Assembly (NCBI GenBank): GCA_963770375.1
Contig: CAVYPM010000028.1
Span: 310,001 to 374,000 of the forward strand
Source of the DNA: DASVBE01 sp963770375
Lineage (GTDB): Bacteria > Actinomycetota > Actinomycetes > Streptosporangiales > Streptosporangiaceae
Length of the DNA: 64,000 nucleotides
Direction: 5' to 3'
Below the pieces are notes generated by a model, which ran no database searches, had not been told where the DNA came from, and saw only the letters and a program-made list of their open reading frames with translations. Below, one piece after another: positions 23,446-32,102 of this stretch; within the stretch, counting starts at the first letter, position 1; every line of letters begins with the position of its first letter. The position numbers and the translations under genes are program-made.

Positions 23446-26400
23446 TTACGGGGACAGCGGGGCGGAGCGGGCGGGCGGGTGGCTGAGGAGGTCGCGGTAG
23501 AGGGCGGCCGTGTCGGGGTGGGGCTCGCCGCCGGGGGCTATGTCGGAGATGACCGTGAGGCAGTGAGTCCAGGCTTCGCGGACTCCCGAGAGGTTGCCGG
23601 TGGCGTGCTCGGCACGCATCAGGGCCCGCCACAGCTGCTCGGCGGAGACGTCGCCGGCCAGGCCGGCCCGGGCCGCGCGGGCTGAGGCCGACGGGTCGCC
23701 GGCCGCGAGGTCGAGGGACGCCAGCAGGTCGGCGACGTCGACGATCTGGGCGCGGACGGTTTCCGCGAAGGCGAGATCCAGCCACCAGTGGTAGCAGCCG
23801 GTGAACGGCTGGCCGCGGACCAGCGCCAGGGCGTCCCGCAGGCTGGCCCGGTCGCGGTGGGCCAGGCCGCGCTCGGCCAGCGCGGAGAACTCGGACCAGT
23901 CGAACCGCGCCTCGGGGTGCAGGGCGTACTGGCCGCCGCCCAGGTGGACCACCCATTCCCGGCCGTCGGGCGCGCGGCCGAGCTGGCGGCGGGTCCGGGT
24001 GATCAGCTGGCGCAGCGAGTCGCTCGGCTTGGGGTGATCGGGGTCGGCGCCGAGCAGGGTGCCGAGCTGGGCGTTGGACAGCCCGACCGGGCTGTTCAGG
24101 GCCAGGGCCAGGATCAGCTGGCTCTGCGCGGGCAGCAGCGCCCCGGCCGACCCGTTGACGGTGAACGAGCCGAGGATGCCGATCCGCAGCGAGGCCCGGT
24201 CCGGGGCCGGGGGGCTGGCCACCCGGCCGGTCCCCTCGCCGGCCCGGCTGGCTGCCGGGCCGGCGGCGTCCGGGCGACCAGGCCGGGCCGGACCGGCCCG
24301 GTCGCCGTCGGACGCCAGGACCGGACTGAGAGGCCGCCCGGACCCCTCAGCCCGGCCCGGCGGGCCGTCCCCGGCCAGCGCTCCCCCGCTGGCCGGGTCC
24401 AGCCCGCCGGGCAGTCCCACCTGCCGGCCGGCCGTGCCCCGCCTGCTGCCCCGCCGGCCTGCTCTGCCCCGCCGGAAGTCCCGGTGTCCGGGCCGGCCGC
24501 GTGCCCGTTGCGGCTGAGCTGCGCGCCCCTGTCGAGCAGCTCGTCGTGGTCGAGCACGGGGGCCCCGCTGAGCTGCGCGCCCGGCGGGTCGTCGGTCTGC
24601 CAGGCGGGCCGGGCGGGCGGCGCCCGGTGCCGGGCCCGGGAGCCGCGGCGGCACCGGGTCCCAGTCCGCGGCCAGATCCGGATCCTGAGCCGGGTCCCAG
24701 CCCGGGACAGCCGGGTCCCAGCCCGGGCTGGCCGGATCCGCGGCCGGGACATCCGGGTCCCAGCCGAGCTCGGCCAGGCCCGCGTCAGGATCGGGGTCGA
24801 ACGGGTCGGGATAGGCCCCGTCGGGATGGGCCCCGTCGGCATCGATCCCGGCGTCGGCCGGGTCCCAGTCGGAGGAGCCACGGCCCGGGTCGGTGTCGTC
24901 AGCCTCGTCCCAGTCCGGCCAGGACTGCGGCGTGATCGCGGCGGACCAGGCCGAGCCGTCGTACGGCGGCTCGCCGGCGGCCACGTCGCCGGTGGCGGCC
25001 GCGGTCTCGAACAGGCTGATGATCGCCTCGTAGTCGGCGCTGGTCAGCACCTGCGGGCGGACCTGGAGCTGCAGCGGGGTGATCCGGGCCAGGATGCCGC
25101 CGGGCCGGTCCGGGTCCGCGGCCAGCGCGAACACCGACGGCGCGGCGGCGGCACTCCCCCCGTCCGGGTCGGCGGCGACCAGCGCGGCGATGCCGCCCGG
25201 CTCGGCCGAGATGTCGGACAGGAACGCGAGCTGCGCCTCGTTCGGCGGGACCTTGCTGACCAGCAGGGTCAGCGACCAGTCCTCATCGTCCGGCTCGGTG
25301 ATCCGGCGGTACCGGACGTCGACCGCGCCGCCGTCGCGCAGACGGCGCTGCAGCGTGACCGCCTTGGCGGCGAGCAGGTCGAGCGCCTCGTCCAGGGTCT
25401 CGCAGGCGGTGGCCCGGCCCCCGGCCACCTCGAGCTCGTCGTAGCCGACCAGGATCAGGTCGTACCAGCCGGCCAGCTCGCTGGTGGCCAGCTCGGCGGC
25501 GGCCGTGGCGAGGACCCGGCCGGCCAGCTGGGACGGCCCGTCGACCACGGTCACCCGCAGGTGCTCCAGGTCGGCCAGCAGGTAGCCGCCGCCGTCCGCG
25601 GCGCCCGCGGTGAGCAGCCCGGGCAGCAGGTCACCGCGGCCGCCCGGCGGGCCTGGCGGCTCGGGCGCGGGCAGCGGCAGCAGCCAGGCCATGCCCTGGC
25701 GGCCGCCGGGGATCGTGAACGGCGGCGGGGGCGGCTCGCTGGACGGCGCCGCCAGCAGCAGCTCCATGGCGGACGCCCGGAGGTGGATGCCCGCGATGTC
25801 GGCCAGCTGCTGGCCGGACGCGGTCAGGCCGGTGCCCAGGCCGGCCAGCGCGGCGCGCAGCGCCGGCGCGGGCGGCACGGCCGGCGCGGCGGTCCGCAGC
25901 CGCTGCTCGGCCTGGACCACCGGGGCGCTGGCGGGCAGCGGGATGCGGCGGCCCGGCCGCCTGTTCTGCCGCTGCCGGTGGCGCAGCCGGGCCAGCGACA
26001 CGACCACTCCGCCGGCCAGCATGCCGGCGCCGAACACGGCCAGCGGCGGGACCTCCTGCTGCGAAGCGACCGTGGTGACCTCCACGGGCTTCCGGTGCGC
26101 GCCGGGACCGGGCGAGGACGTGCGGTACGGCGGCGGCAGCGCGCCGGACGCCGGGCCGGACGGGCTGGCGCCGGCGCCCCGGTGCGGGTGGCGCAGCGGG
26201 TGATGCCGGCTCGGGTGGCCCGGGTGGTGCACCGGGTGGCCGGGCGCGGGCTGGCGGCCGGCGGCCGGGCCCGGCGGCCCGGGCAGCTGGAGCACCCAGC
26301 CCGGCTGGATGATCGCCGGGTCGCGGAACACCTCGCCGTGGCCCATCGAGTGCCCGGAGTTGAGCTCGGCGATCTCGGGGAACCGGTCCCCGGCGCCGAG

Positions 26401-27030
26401 GTAATGCTCGGCGATCGTCCACAGGCAGTCCCCGGGCCGGACGACTACCGCCTGGAATGCGGCCATGTTCTTCCCCTGACCGTCAGCCGCCTGGTTCTGC
26501 CCGGCCACGGCGGGCGCCGCCGGCGCCGCCGGGGCCGCGGGCTGGTCCAGCGCGGTCAGCGTGACCACCGGGGCCAGCGTGCTGGCTGGTCCCGTGCTGG
26601 CTGGTCCCGCGTGCGCACCGGGCGACGCGGCCAGCACCACCGGCGCGGCCGGGGCGGCGGCCAGCACCGACGACACCGGGTTGCTGAACGTCATCGCGGC
26701 CAGCGTGACCAGCTGGGCGGCGAAGCCCTGCAGCCCGCCGATCCGCAGCCGCGGGGCCCGCCGCCCGCGCAGCAGGGCCATGGTCTCGGCGAGCACGGCC
26801 GCCGTGAACAGGGCCCAGGCGCCCCAGCTGACGTCGCGGACCGCGGCGAGGAACACCGTGCCGGTGTCGCGGTGCAGCAGGCCGGCGGTGATCTGGTGCA
26901 TGGACGGCAGCCGCCGCGGGAGCGGGCTGCCGCCGAACCGGTACAGCGCCAGCGGCAGGCCAACGACCAGGACCAGCAGCGTGAGCGTGGCGGCCAGCCC
27001 GCGGGCGGCAGCCCCGGAGCGGCGGGTCAT
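23446..27030 (-). CDS. Large membrane protein with LysM and C-terminal BTAD/winged-helix domains (Tad locus)
   Basis: 1194 residues. Two N-terminal spans (about 10-30 and 65-90) are followed by a Pro/Ala linker with GPAST repeats and a LysM domain at about 190-250 (VVRPGDCLWTIAEHYLGAGD, 'NSGHSMGHG...IQPGWVLQLP'). A third span (about 315-335) leads to a large cytosolic region with a divergent ATPase-like fold (about 440-690). Acidic 'WDP' repeats (about 730-810), a very Arg-rich linker and finally a SARP-like winged helix and BTAD (about 945-1190, 'LRIGILGSFTVNG', 'DSLRQLITRTRRQLG') complete it. LysM-BTAD proteins accompany actinobacterial Flp/Tad loci; a sensor role from cell wall to cytoplasm is inferred. 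ATG overlaps the upstream stop (ATGA). Confidence 0.8.
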   Translation of the reverse strand: MTRRSGAAARGLAATLTLLVLVVGLPLALYRFGGSPLPRRLPSMHQITAGLLHRDTGTVFLAAVRDVSWGAWALFTAAVLAETMALLRGRRAPRLRIGGLQGFAAQLVTLAAMTFSNPVSSVLAAAPAAPVVLAASPGAHAGPASTGPASTLAPVVTLTALDQPAAPAAPAAPAVAGQNQAADGQGKNMAAFQAVVVRPGDCLWTIAEHYLGAGDRFPEIAELNSGHSMGHGEVFRDPAIIQPGWVLQLPGPPGPAAGRQPAPGHPVHHPGHPSRHHPLRHPHRGAGASPSGPASGALPPPYRTSSPGPGAHRKPVEVTTVASQQEVPPLAVFGAGMLAGGVVVSLARLRHRQRQNRRPGRRIPLPASAPVVQAEQRLRTAAPAVPPAPALRAALAGLGTGLTASGQQLADIAGIHLRASAMELLLAAPSSEPPPPPFTIPGGRQGMAWLLPLPAPEPPGPPGGRGDLLPGLLTAGAADGGGYLLADLEHLRVTVVDGPSQLAGRVLATAAAELATSELAGWYDLILVGYDELEVAGGRATACETLDEALDLLAAKAVTLQRRLRDGGAVDVRYRRITEPDDEDWSLTLLVSKVPPNEAQLAFLSDISAEPGGIAALVAADPDGGSAAAAPSVFALAADPDRPGGILARITPLQLQVRPQVLTSADYEAIISLFETAAATGDVAAGEPPYDGSAWSAAITPQSWPDWDEADDTDPGRGSSDWDPADAGIDADGAHPDGAYPDPFDPDPDAGLAELGWDPDVPAADPASPGWDPAVPGWDPAQDPDLAADWDPVPPRLPGPAPGAARPARLADRRPAGRAAQRGPRARPRRAARQGRAAQPQRARGRPGHRDFRRGRAGRRGSRRGTAGRQVGLPGGLDPASGGALAGDGPPGRAEGSGRPLSPVLASDGDRAGPARPGRPDAAGPAASRAGEGTGRVASPPAPDRASLRIGILGSFTVNGSAGALLPAQSQLILALALNSPVGLSNAQLGTLLGADPDHPKPSDSLRQLITRTRRQLGRAPDGREWVVHLGGGQYALHPEARFDWSEFSALAERGLAHRDRASLRDALALVRGQPFTGCYHWWLDLAFAETVRAQIVDVADLLASLDLAAGDPSASARAARAGLAGDVSAEQLWRALMRAEHATGNLSGVREAWTHCLTVISDIAPGGEPHPDTAALYRDLLSHPPARSAPLSP
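26579..26608 (-). repeat. Two tandem 15-base GPAST repeats
   Basis: GTGCTGGCTGGTCCC twice in succession on the plus strand. On the coding (minus) strand it encodes Gly-Pro-Ala-Ser-Thr twice, in the linker before the LysM domain. The unit differs from the PASTG repeat at 13281-13325 at only two of 15 positions. Confidence 0.8.
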
Positions 27031-27566
27031 GCGCCTGGTCCCGTCACGCCGGCCTCCAGCGAGGCCACGGCCGAACCGGTGGCGCTGACCGAGTTGATCC
27101 CGATGAGGGACAGCACCTGGGTCGGCTTGGTGATGGTGACCGTGACCCGGATCGAGGCCCGGCCCTGCGGGACGACCGTGCCGGTGTACCCGCCGCCGGC
27201 CAGGTAGGCCCGCGCCGCGGCGACGGCCTGCTGCTGGTCAACAAGGAACTGCCCGGTCGTGTAGGCCGCCGACTGGCTGACCCGGCCCGCCCCGGCCCGG
27301 GCCGCTTCCTGTGCGACCGCGTCGGCGTTCTGCGCGGCATCCAGCTTCGTGCCACCGTCGACAACGATCCCGAACAGGGCCAGCAGGCCGACGAACATCG
27401 CGGCCAGCATCAGCGTGATCGAGCCCCGCTCGGCATCGGGGGCTGGCGGTGGGTCTGGGTGCCATGGCGCCGATCGTGCCGGAGAGGGTGTGACAATCGC
27501 TGTGACAGCGCGTCTGGCCAGGTCACAGGCCTGTGACAGCAGTTCCGCAACAACCATGACGGTCAC
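27027..27566 (-). CDS. TadG-related pilus assembly protein
   Basis: A 179-residue protein. After a polar N-terminus of about 45 residues comes ERGSITLMLAAMFVGLLALF, a pilin-like hydrophobic segment preceded by Gly-Ser, as in TadG/TadE proteins. The rest (DGGTKLDAAQNADAVAQEAA, then a beta-rich end) lies outside the membrane. GTG 27566 overlaps the stop of the upstream TadE-like gene (GTGA); an ATG nine bases later is an alternative. A 16-base perfect palindrome (27522-27537) and several TGTGACA words sit inside its 5' coding part. Confidence 0.75.
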   Translation of the reverse strand: MTVMVVAELLSQACDLARRAVTAIVTPSPARSAPWHPDPPPAPDAERGSITLMLAAMFVGLLALFGIVVDGGTKLDAAQNADAVAQEAARAGAGRVSQSAAYTTGQFLVDQQQAVAAARAYLAGGGYTGTVVPQGRASIRVTVTITKPTQVLSLIGINSVSATGSAVASLEAGVTGPGA

Positions 27567-28009
27567 CTCGACCGGTAGGGGTCCAGCGGCGAGGTGAAGC
27601 TCGCCCGCAGGGTCTTGCTCCCCGGCAGGCCGGGGACGAGCAGATCGGAAAGCCGCACCACGCACGTCACCGACGCGCTCACGTGCGCGGGCTGGCCCAC
27701 CGGCACCCCGAACCCGGCGGTGTTGACGGTGACCACCGGGCGGCAGTCCAGTGAGTCCTGGCGGAGCGCGAACGTGGCGCTGGCCAGCGCGGCCGCGTGC
27801 GCCTCCGCCGGGCTCCTGGCGATCGACGCCTGCCGGGCCGCGTCCCGGGCGGCGGCCTGCACCGCGCCCTGCGCGATCGACGTCCGCCCGGCCGCGACCA
27901 GCAGCGCGATCAGCGCGAGGATGACCGGGGCCAGGATGAGCAGCTCCAGGGTCGCGTCGCCGTCGTCGCGGCGGCGCCCGCGCCTGCGGCTTTGGCTGCG
28001 CTTCGTCAT
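27563..28009 (-). CDS. TadE-family pseudopilin
   Basis: A 148-residue protein with a basic N-terminus, then GDATLELLILAPVILALIAL, the TadE-type signature with the conserved Glu five residues into the hydrophobic segment, followed by an extracellular domain containing two Cys. TadE/F proteins are minor pseudopilins that are processed like Flp pilin and sit in the pilus assembly complex. It follows another TadE-like gene after a 71-base gap. Confidence 0.8.
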   Translation of the reverse strand: MTKRSQSRRRGRRRDDGDATLELLILAPVILALIALLVAAGRTSIAQGAVQAAARDAARQASIARSPAEAHAAALASATFALRQDSLDCRPVVTVNTAGFGVPVGQPAHVSASVTCVVRLSDLLVPGLPGSKTLRASFTSPLDPYRSR

Positions 28010-28080
28010 GCGGCTGACTCCGAGGGGTAGCTAAAGGGTTACGGTTCCGCGGCGGCCGGCGGCCGCCCGGCAGGCCGGCG

Positions 28081-28506
28081 CTACGGGGTGGTGAACCGCT
28101 CCACCGGCGCCCTGGCCACCTCGCGGACCCGCACGGTCAGGCCCGGGACCAGCGACGGGGCCTCGCCAGTCACAGTGATCTGCACAGTGGCCTGGCCGCT
28201 CCCGGCCGCCGACGCGGCCGGCGAAAGCAGGAACCCGGACCCGTGCCGCCGGGCGAACGCCACCGCCGTGTCCGGGCCCGCCTGCCGCGGCGCATTGAAC
28301 TGGCGGGCCGCGTCGGTGCCCTGGCGGGCCGCGGCCAGCGCCGCCTCCCGGGCCAGGAACCACAGCGCGAACTGGGCGATGAACAGCAGCGCGGCCAGGA
28401 ACACCGGGACGATGATCACGTAGCTCAGCGTCAGCGCCCCGCGCTCCTGAGGCCCGGACCGCGCTAACCGCCCGCCCGGCCGCCGGGGCCGCCTGCGATC
28501 GGTCAC
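28081..28506 (-). CDS. TadE/TadF-like pseudopilin
   Basis: A 141-residue protein. After about 20 basic residues comes QERGALTLSYVIIVPVFLAA, the hydrophobic pilin-like segment (here Ser in place of Glu at +5, as in some TadF proteins), then 'REAALAAARQGTDAARQF' and a beta-rich C-terminal region. The start is a GTG directly behind the pilin gene stop. It is the second of three TadE/G-type proteins in a row. Confidence 0.78.
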   Translation of the reverse strand: MTDRRRPRRPGGRLARSGPQERGALTLSYVIIVPVFLAALLFIAQFALWFLAREAALAAARQGTDAARQFNAPRQAGPDTAVAFARRHGSGFLLSPAASAAGSGQATVQITVTGEAPSLVPGLTVRVREVARAPVERFTTP

Positions 28507-28509
28507 GGC

Positions 28510-28716
28510 TCAGCCGCCGAGCTTGCTCGCGAACTTGGAGACCGCGTTGTTGAACATGATCCCGGCCGCCAGCGCGGCGGCCACCAGGATGCCGGCGATG
28601 ACGATCCACTCCAGGGTGACCGCGCCGGACTCCGGGTGGCCGGACCGGGCCGCAGCCACCCGGGCGCGGGCCCGCGCCAGCAGGTAGCACAGCGCGGTCC
28701 AGGCTGGATCATTCAT
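28510..28716 (-). CDS. flp: Flp/Fap-type pilin
   Basis: A 68-residue prepilin. A leader of 31 residues ends in Ser-Gly, then AVTLEWIVIAGILVAAALAA begins. Gly31 is the expected cleavage point and Glu36 the conserved +5 Glu of type IVb pilins (Trp instead of the usual Tyr follows). The mature subunit would be only 37 residues, which fits Flp pilins. It has the strongest ribosome binding site of the operon (GAGGAGG, about 8 bases upstream of the ATG), as expected for the main structural subunit. The prepilin peptidase (TadV) is not in the window. Confidence 0.82.
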   Translation of the reverse strand: MNDPAWTALCYLLARARARVAAARSGHPESGAVTLEWIVIAGILVAAALAAGIMFNNAVSKFASKLGG

Positions 28717-28748
28717 GGTGATGCCTCCTCAGGCAGGGCGGCGGGACG

Positions 28749-29645
28749 CTATCCCGCCCCGAGCGTCCGGTACACGACGGGGAACACGATCAGCAGCAGG
28801 AAGCCCGCGCCGAGCAGCGCGATCGGGATGACCATGGTCGTGCTGCGCGACCCGGACACGGCCCGGTCGGCGGACAGCGCCGCGGCGCGCATCGACGCGG
28901 CCCGCGCGGTCAGCGTGCCGATGATCCGGGCGCCTTCCTGCCCGGCCACCCCGGCGATGTCGGCCAGGTCGGCGAGCTCCGGCACGCCGGTCTCGGCGGC
29001 CAGGTCGGCCAGGCCCGACCAGGGCGCGCGGCCGGCCCGGCGGGCGGCGTCGAGCGCGGCGGCGATCCGCTGGAACGCCCAGCCGCCGCCGAGCGCCGCG
29101 GCGGCCTCCAGCGCCTCGGTCGGCGCGGACCCGGCCCCGCGCTCCAGCGCGACCAGGTCCAGGTAGCTGGTCAGCGCGTGCCGGAAGTCGGCCCGCTTCT
29201 CCGCCGCGTTGATCTTGGTGACCAGGTCCGGGGCGAGGAACAGGGCGCCGCCGAGGACCAGCGAGGCGAGCACCGGCACGGCCAGCGGCAGCCGGTGCCC
29301 GGCGGCCAGCAGCAGCGCGCTGAGCACCGGCACGGTGGCCAGCCCGGCGAACCCGCAGGTGATCTTGCTGGCCAGGAACGACTCCCGGTCCTGGCCGAGC
29401 AGGGCCAGGTCGGGGCCGGGTGAGGGCAGCCAGGGCAGCGCGGCGCCGATCCGCGCGGCCAGCCCGGCCCGCCGCCCGCCCCCGCCCGCGGGCGCGGCGG
29501 TCACCGGCGCCGCCGCGGCGGGCGCGTCCAGCCGGTTCACCGCGGCGTCCAGCCGGGGCGCGGACGGCAGCAGCTCGCGCAGCAGCAGCCACAGGCCCAG
29601 CCCCGCGAGCAGCCCGGCCGCTACGACCCATCCGCTGAGCGTCAT
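28749..29645 (-). CDS. tadC: TadC-like T2SS F-domain inner-membrane protein
   Basis: 298 residues. One span at the N-terminus, two spans at about 95-140, then the type II secretion F domain (ALTSYLDLVALERGAGSAPT, 'ALDAARRAGRAPWSGLADLA', 'LADIAGVAGQEGARIIGTL') and a final span 'IPIALLGAGFLLLIVFPVVY'. TadB and TadC form the platform on which the TadA ATPase acts. The ATG lies in the sequence ATGA, where the upstream tadB would be expected to stop. Confidence 0.85.
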   Translation of the reverse strand: MTLSGWVVAAGLLAGLGLWLLLRELLPSAPRLDAAVNRLDAPAAAAPVTAAPAGGGGRRAGLAARIGAALPWLPSPGPDLALLGQDRESFLASKITCGFAGLATVPVLSALLLAAGHRLPLAVPVLASLVLGGALFLAPDLVTKINAAEKRADFRHALTSYLDLVALERGAGSAPTEALEAAAALGGGWAFQRIAAALDAARRAGRAPWSGLADLAAETGVPELADLADIAGVAGQEGARIIGTLTARAASMRAAALSADRAVSGSRSTTMVIPIALLGAGFLLLIVFPVVYRTLGAG

Positions 29646-30555
29646 CGCCGCCTCCCGGGCCGGGCCAGGCCGCCGGCCCGGCCCGGGCCGGCGCCGGGCC
29701 CGGCCACCCGGCCTGGTCCGGTTCGGCCGGCGGGTCGAGGAACCGCCCCGGCGCCGGGATGTTGCCCAGCCGGTGCAGCCAGGTCAGCCCGAACGCGTAC
29801 AGCCCGGCGACCATGGCCAGCACGACCTGCCCGGCGACCGTGCCGTACGGCGCGGAGTAGTGCCTGTTCACCACCGCGATCACGGTGAAGATGACCACGA
29901 ACACGACGATCCAGCGCACCGTGGTCCGGTGCTGGGCCCGCTCCGCCTCGATGTCACGGCGGCCGGCCACGTCCCTGGCCAGCATCTCGGCCAGCGACCT
30001 GAGCACGTCGTGAGCGCCCGCGCCGCGCCGCTTGGTGGCGATGATCAGGGCCGCCGCGATCCGGTCCCCGGCCGGGTCGTCGATCTCGGCGGCGAACGCG
30101 CGCAGTGCGGTCTCCGTGCTCGCCCGCGCGGACAGCCGCCGGGCCAGCGCACCGACAGGACCGGCGATCTCGGCCGGCGCAGTCCGCGCGCTGGCCTCGA
30201 GCGCGTCCTCGAGCCCGCGGCTGGCGGTCAGCATGTCGGCCAGCCGCCGGGCCCACTGCTCCAGCGCCTCCAGGGCCGCGGTCCGCCGCCTCTGCTGCGA
30301 CCCGGACATCAGCCGGGGCAGGAACAGCGCGGCTGCCACGGCCGAAAGCCCGGCCACCGGCCAGCGGGTGATCAGCAGCACCCCAAGCCCGGCCACGACC
30401 GCGAGCAGCACCCGGCGGCCAGATCCCGCGGGCAGCCGCGCCCGCAGCACCGACGGCGGCGTACCCGGCGCCGGCGCCCGCCGGGTCAGCTCGGCCGCGA
30501 GCAGCACCAGCCCCGCCGCAACCAGCGCGCCGGCGACAGCGGCGAGCACATTCAC
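29642..30555 (-). CDS. tadB: TadB-like T2SS F-domain protein, frame open at the 3' end (probable indel)
   Basis: About 300 residues: two N-terminal spans, the F domain (LEQWARRLADMLTASRGLED, 'RRLSARASTETALRAFAAEI', 'DVLRSLAEMLARDVAGRRDI') and two C-terminal spans ('VRWIVVFVVIFTVIAVVN', 'QVVLAMVAGLYAFGLTW'). After 'RFLDPPAEPDQ' the frame has no stop and would run through the whole tadC gene. In another frame the same stretch ends GLARPGRRR-stop, with its TGA in the ATGA of the tadC start, the coupling used elsewhere in this operon. A lost base near 29700-29740 is therefore likely. The GTG start overlaps the tadA stop (GTGA). Confidence 0.78.
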
Positions 30556-32102
30556 CGGCGGCCGTCCGTTCTGGCCGTCAGGCGCTGGTGGTCGAGCATG
30601 GCGGGCTGGAAGCCGGCCGCCTGCAGCCGCGCCAGCATGCCCGGGGACGGCGAGTGAGCCGCCGCGGCCAGCCCGGTGGAGCCGGGCAGGAACAGCCGGT
30701 TCACCGACGGGCGGTCGGTGTCGCCGGGCGCCATGACCTCGAGGATCTCCGAGACGTAGCGGACCGTCCTGTGGCCGTCGTAGCGCCGTCTCACGTGCAC
30801 GATCAGGTCCACCGCCATGCCGACCAGGATGTGGATGGCCCGCTCGGCCAGGGCGAGGCCGCCGCGCAGGCCGAGGATCAGGATGCGGTCGAAGGCCTCG
30901 CCCGGCGAGTTCGCGTGCAGCGTGCACATCGAGCCGTCCTGGCCGGAGTTCATCGCCTCGAGCATCGGCATGATCTCGGACCGGCGGACCTCGCCGACCA
31001 GGATGCGCTGCGGGTTGTGCCGCAGGGCGTGCGCGATGAGGTCGTGCAGGGAGATGCCGCCGACGCCCTCGGAGTTGGCCTCGCGGGACTCGAACGCGAT
31101 CACGTCCGGGTGCCGGGCGGTGCCGTGCAGGTACAGCTCGTACTCGGTCTCCAGGGTGGCGACCCGCTCCCCCGGCGGGATCTCGCTGGCCAGCGCCCGC
31201 AGCATGGTCGTCTTGCCGGCGTTCACGCCGCCGGTGACGATGATGTTGCACCGGCTGCGGACCGCCGCGGCCAGGAACGCGGCCACCGTCTGGTCCACCG
31301 TGCCGAGCTGCACCAGGCGGCTCAGCGTGACGTCCAGCTGCCCGTGCCGCCGTACCGACAGGCACGGCCGCGGGGTCACCGCCATCGTCGCGGTCAGCCG
31401 CGCGCCGCCCGCCAGCGCCACGTTGACCAGCGGCGCCGCGGCGGAGAAGTCCCGCGAGGTCTGGCCGCCGCGGGCGGCCCAGGTCCGGCACAGCTCGATC
31501 AGCGCGTCGTCGCTGGCGGCGATCGGCGGGGCCAGCACCCGCTCCCCGGTGGCGTAGGTGATCCACACCTGGTCGCAGCCGTTGACGTCGATGTTCTCCA
31601 CGGCCGGGTCGCGCAGGTACACAGCGAGCGGGCCGAGGCCGTACCGCTGGTCGTACACCGCCTGGGCGAGCGCCTCACGGTCGGCCGGCGAGGGAACCGG
31701 CATGCCGGACCGGGCCCGCCGCTCGGCCCAGGCCCGGGCCGCGTCCCTGATCAGCGGCAGGACCGTGTCCGGCGCCGCGCCGTCGTCCAGCCGGCTGGCG
31801 ACCAGCGCGAGCACCTCGGACACACCCTGCGCCACCAGCGGGTCGGCGGACGCCGCAGACGACGCGGGCGGCGACGGCAGCTGCGGCCCGGTCACCGGCC
31901 CGGCCGGGGGCCCGCTGCCGCCGGGCGGCCGCTGGTGCGCGGGGCGGTGCGCCCCCCGCGCGGTCCGGGTCGGCAGCGGCGGCGCGGCCCGCGCCGCCGG
32001 CGGCGCGGCCGCGCCGCCCGGGCCGGTCCCCGGATCGGCAGGCGCAGCCTGGTAACCGTCGTGGTCCGGCAGCGGCGCGGGCGGCCAGCGCAGGCTGCTC
32101 AT
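30552..32102 (-). CDS. tadA: TadA/CpaF-family secretion ATPase
   Basis: 516 residues. A Pro/Ala-rich tail of about 85 residues is followed by the N-terminal domain with 'YGLGPLAVYLRDPAVENIDV' and the CpaF core: Walker A GGVNAGKTT (about residue 290), Asp box 'VATLETEYELYL', Walker B-like 'PQRILVGEVRRSE' and the His box 'GSMCTLHANSPGEAFDRI'. It is the hexameric ATPase that powers assembly of the Flp pilus at the inner face of the membrane. It overlaps tadZ (4 bases) upstream and tadB (4 bases) downstream. Confidence 0.92.
   Translation of the reverse strand: MSSLRWPPAPLPDHDGYQAAPADPGTGPGGAAAPPAARAAPPLPTRTARGAHRPAHQRPPGGSGPPAGPVTGPQLPSPPASSAASADPLVAQGVSEVLALVASRLDDGAAPDTVLPLIRDAARAWAERRARSGMPVPSPADREALAQAVYDQRYGLGPLAVYLRDPAVENIDVNGCDQVWITYATGERVLAPPIAASDDALIELCRTWAARGGQTSRDFSAAAPLVNVALAGGARLTATMAVTPRPCLSVRRHGQLDVTLSRLVQLGTVDQTVAAFLAAAVRSRCNIIVTGGVNAGKTTMLRALASEIPPGERVATLETEYELYLHGTARHPDVIAFESREANSEGVGGISLHDLIAHALRHNPQRILVGEVRRSEIMPMLEAMNSGQDGSMCTLHANSPGEAFDRILILGLRGGLALAERAIHILVGMAVDLIVHVRRRYDGHRTVRYVSEILEVMAPGDTDRPSVNRLFLPGSTGLAAAAHSPSPGMLARLQAAGFQPAMLDHQRLTARTDGRR

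Noticed and set aside
23788..27207. A long open frame on the plus strand opposite the LysM-BTAD gene
   Set aside because: Its product is Arg/Gly/Gln-rich without domains; it is the mirror of the minus-strand gene.
27522..27537. CRP-type site reading of GTCACAGGCCTGTGAC
   Set aside because: CRP/GlxR sites are TGTGA-N6-TCACA; here the half-sites point the other way, so a CRP call is not supported.
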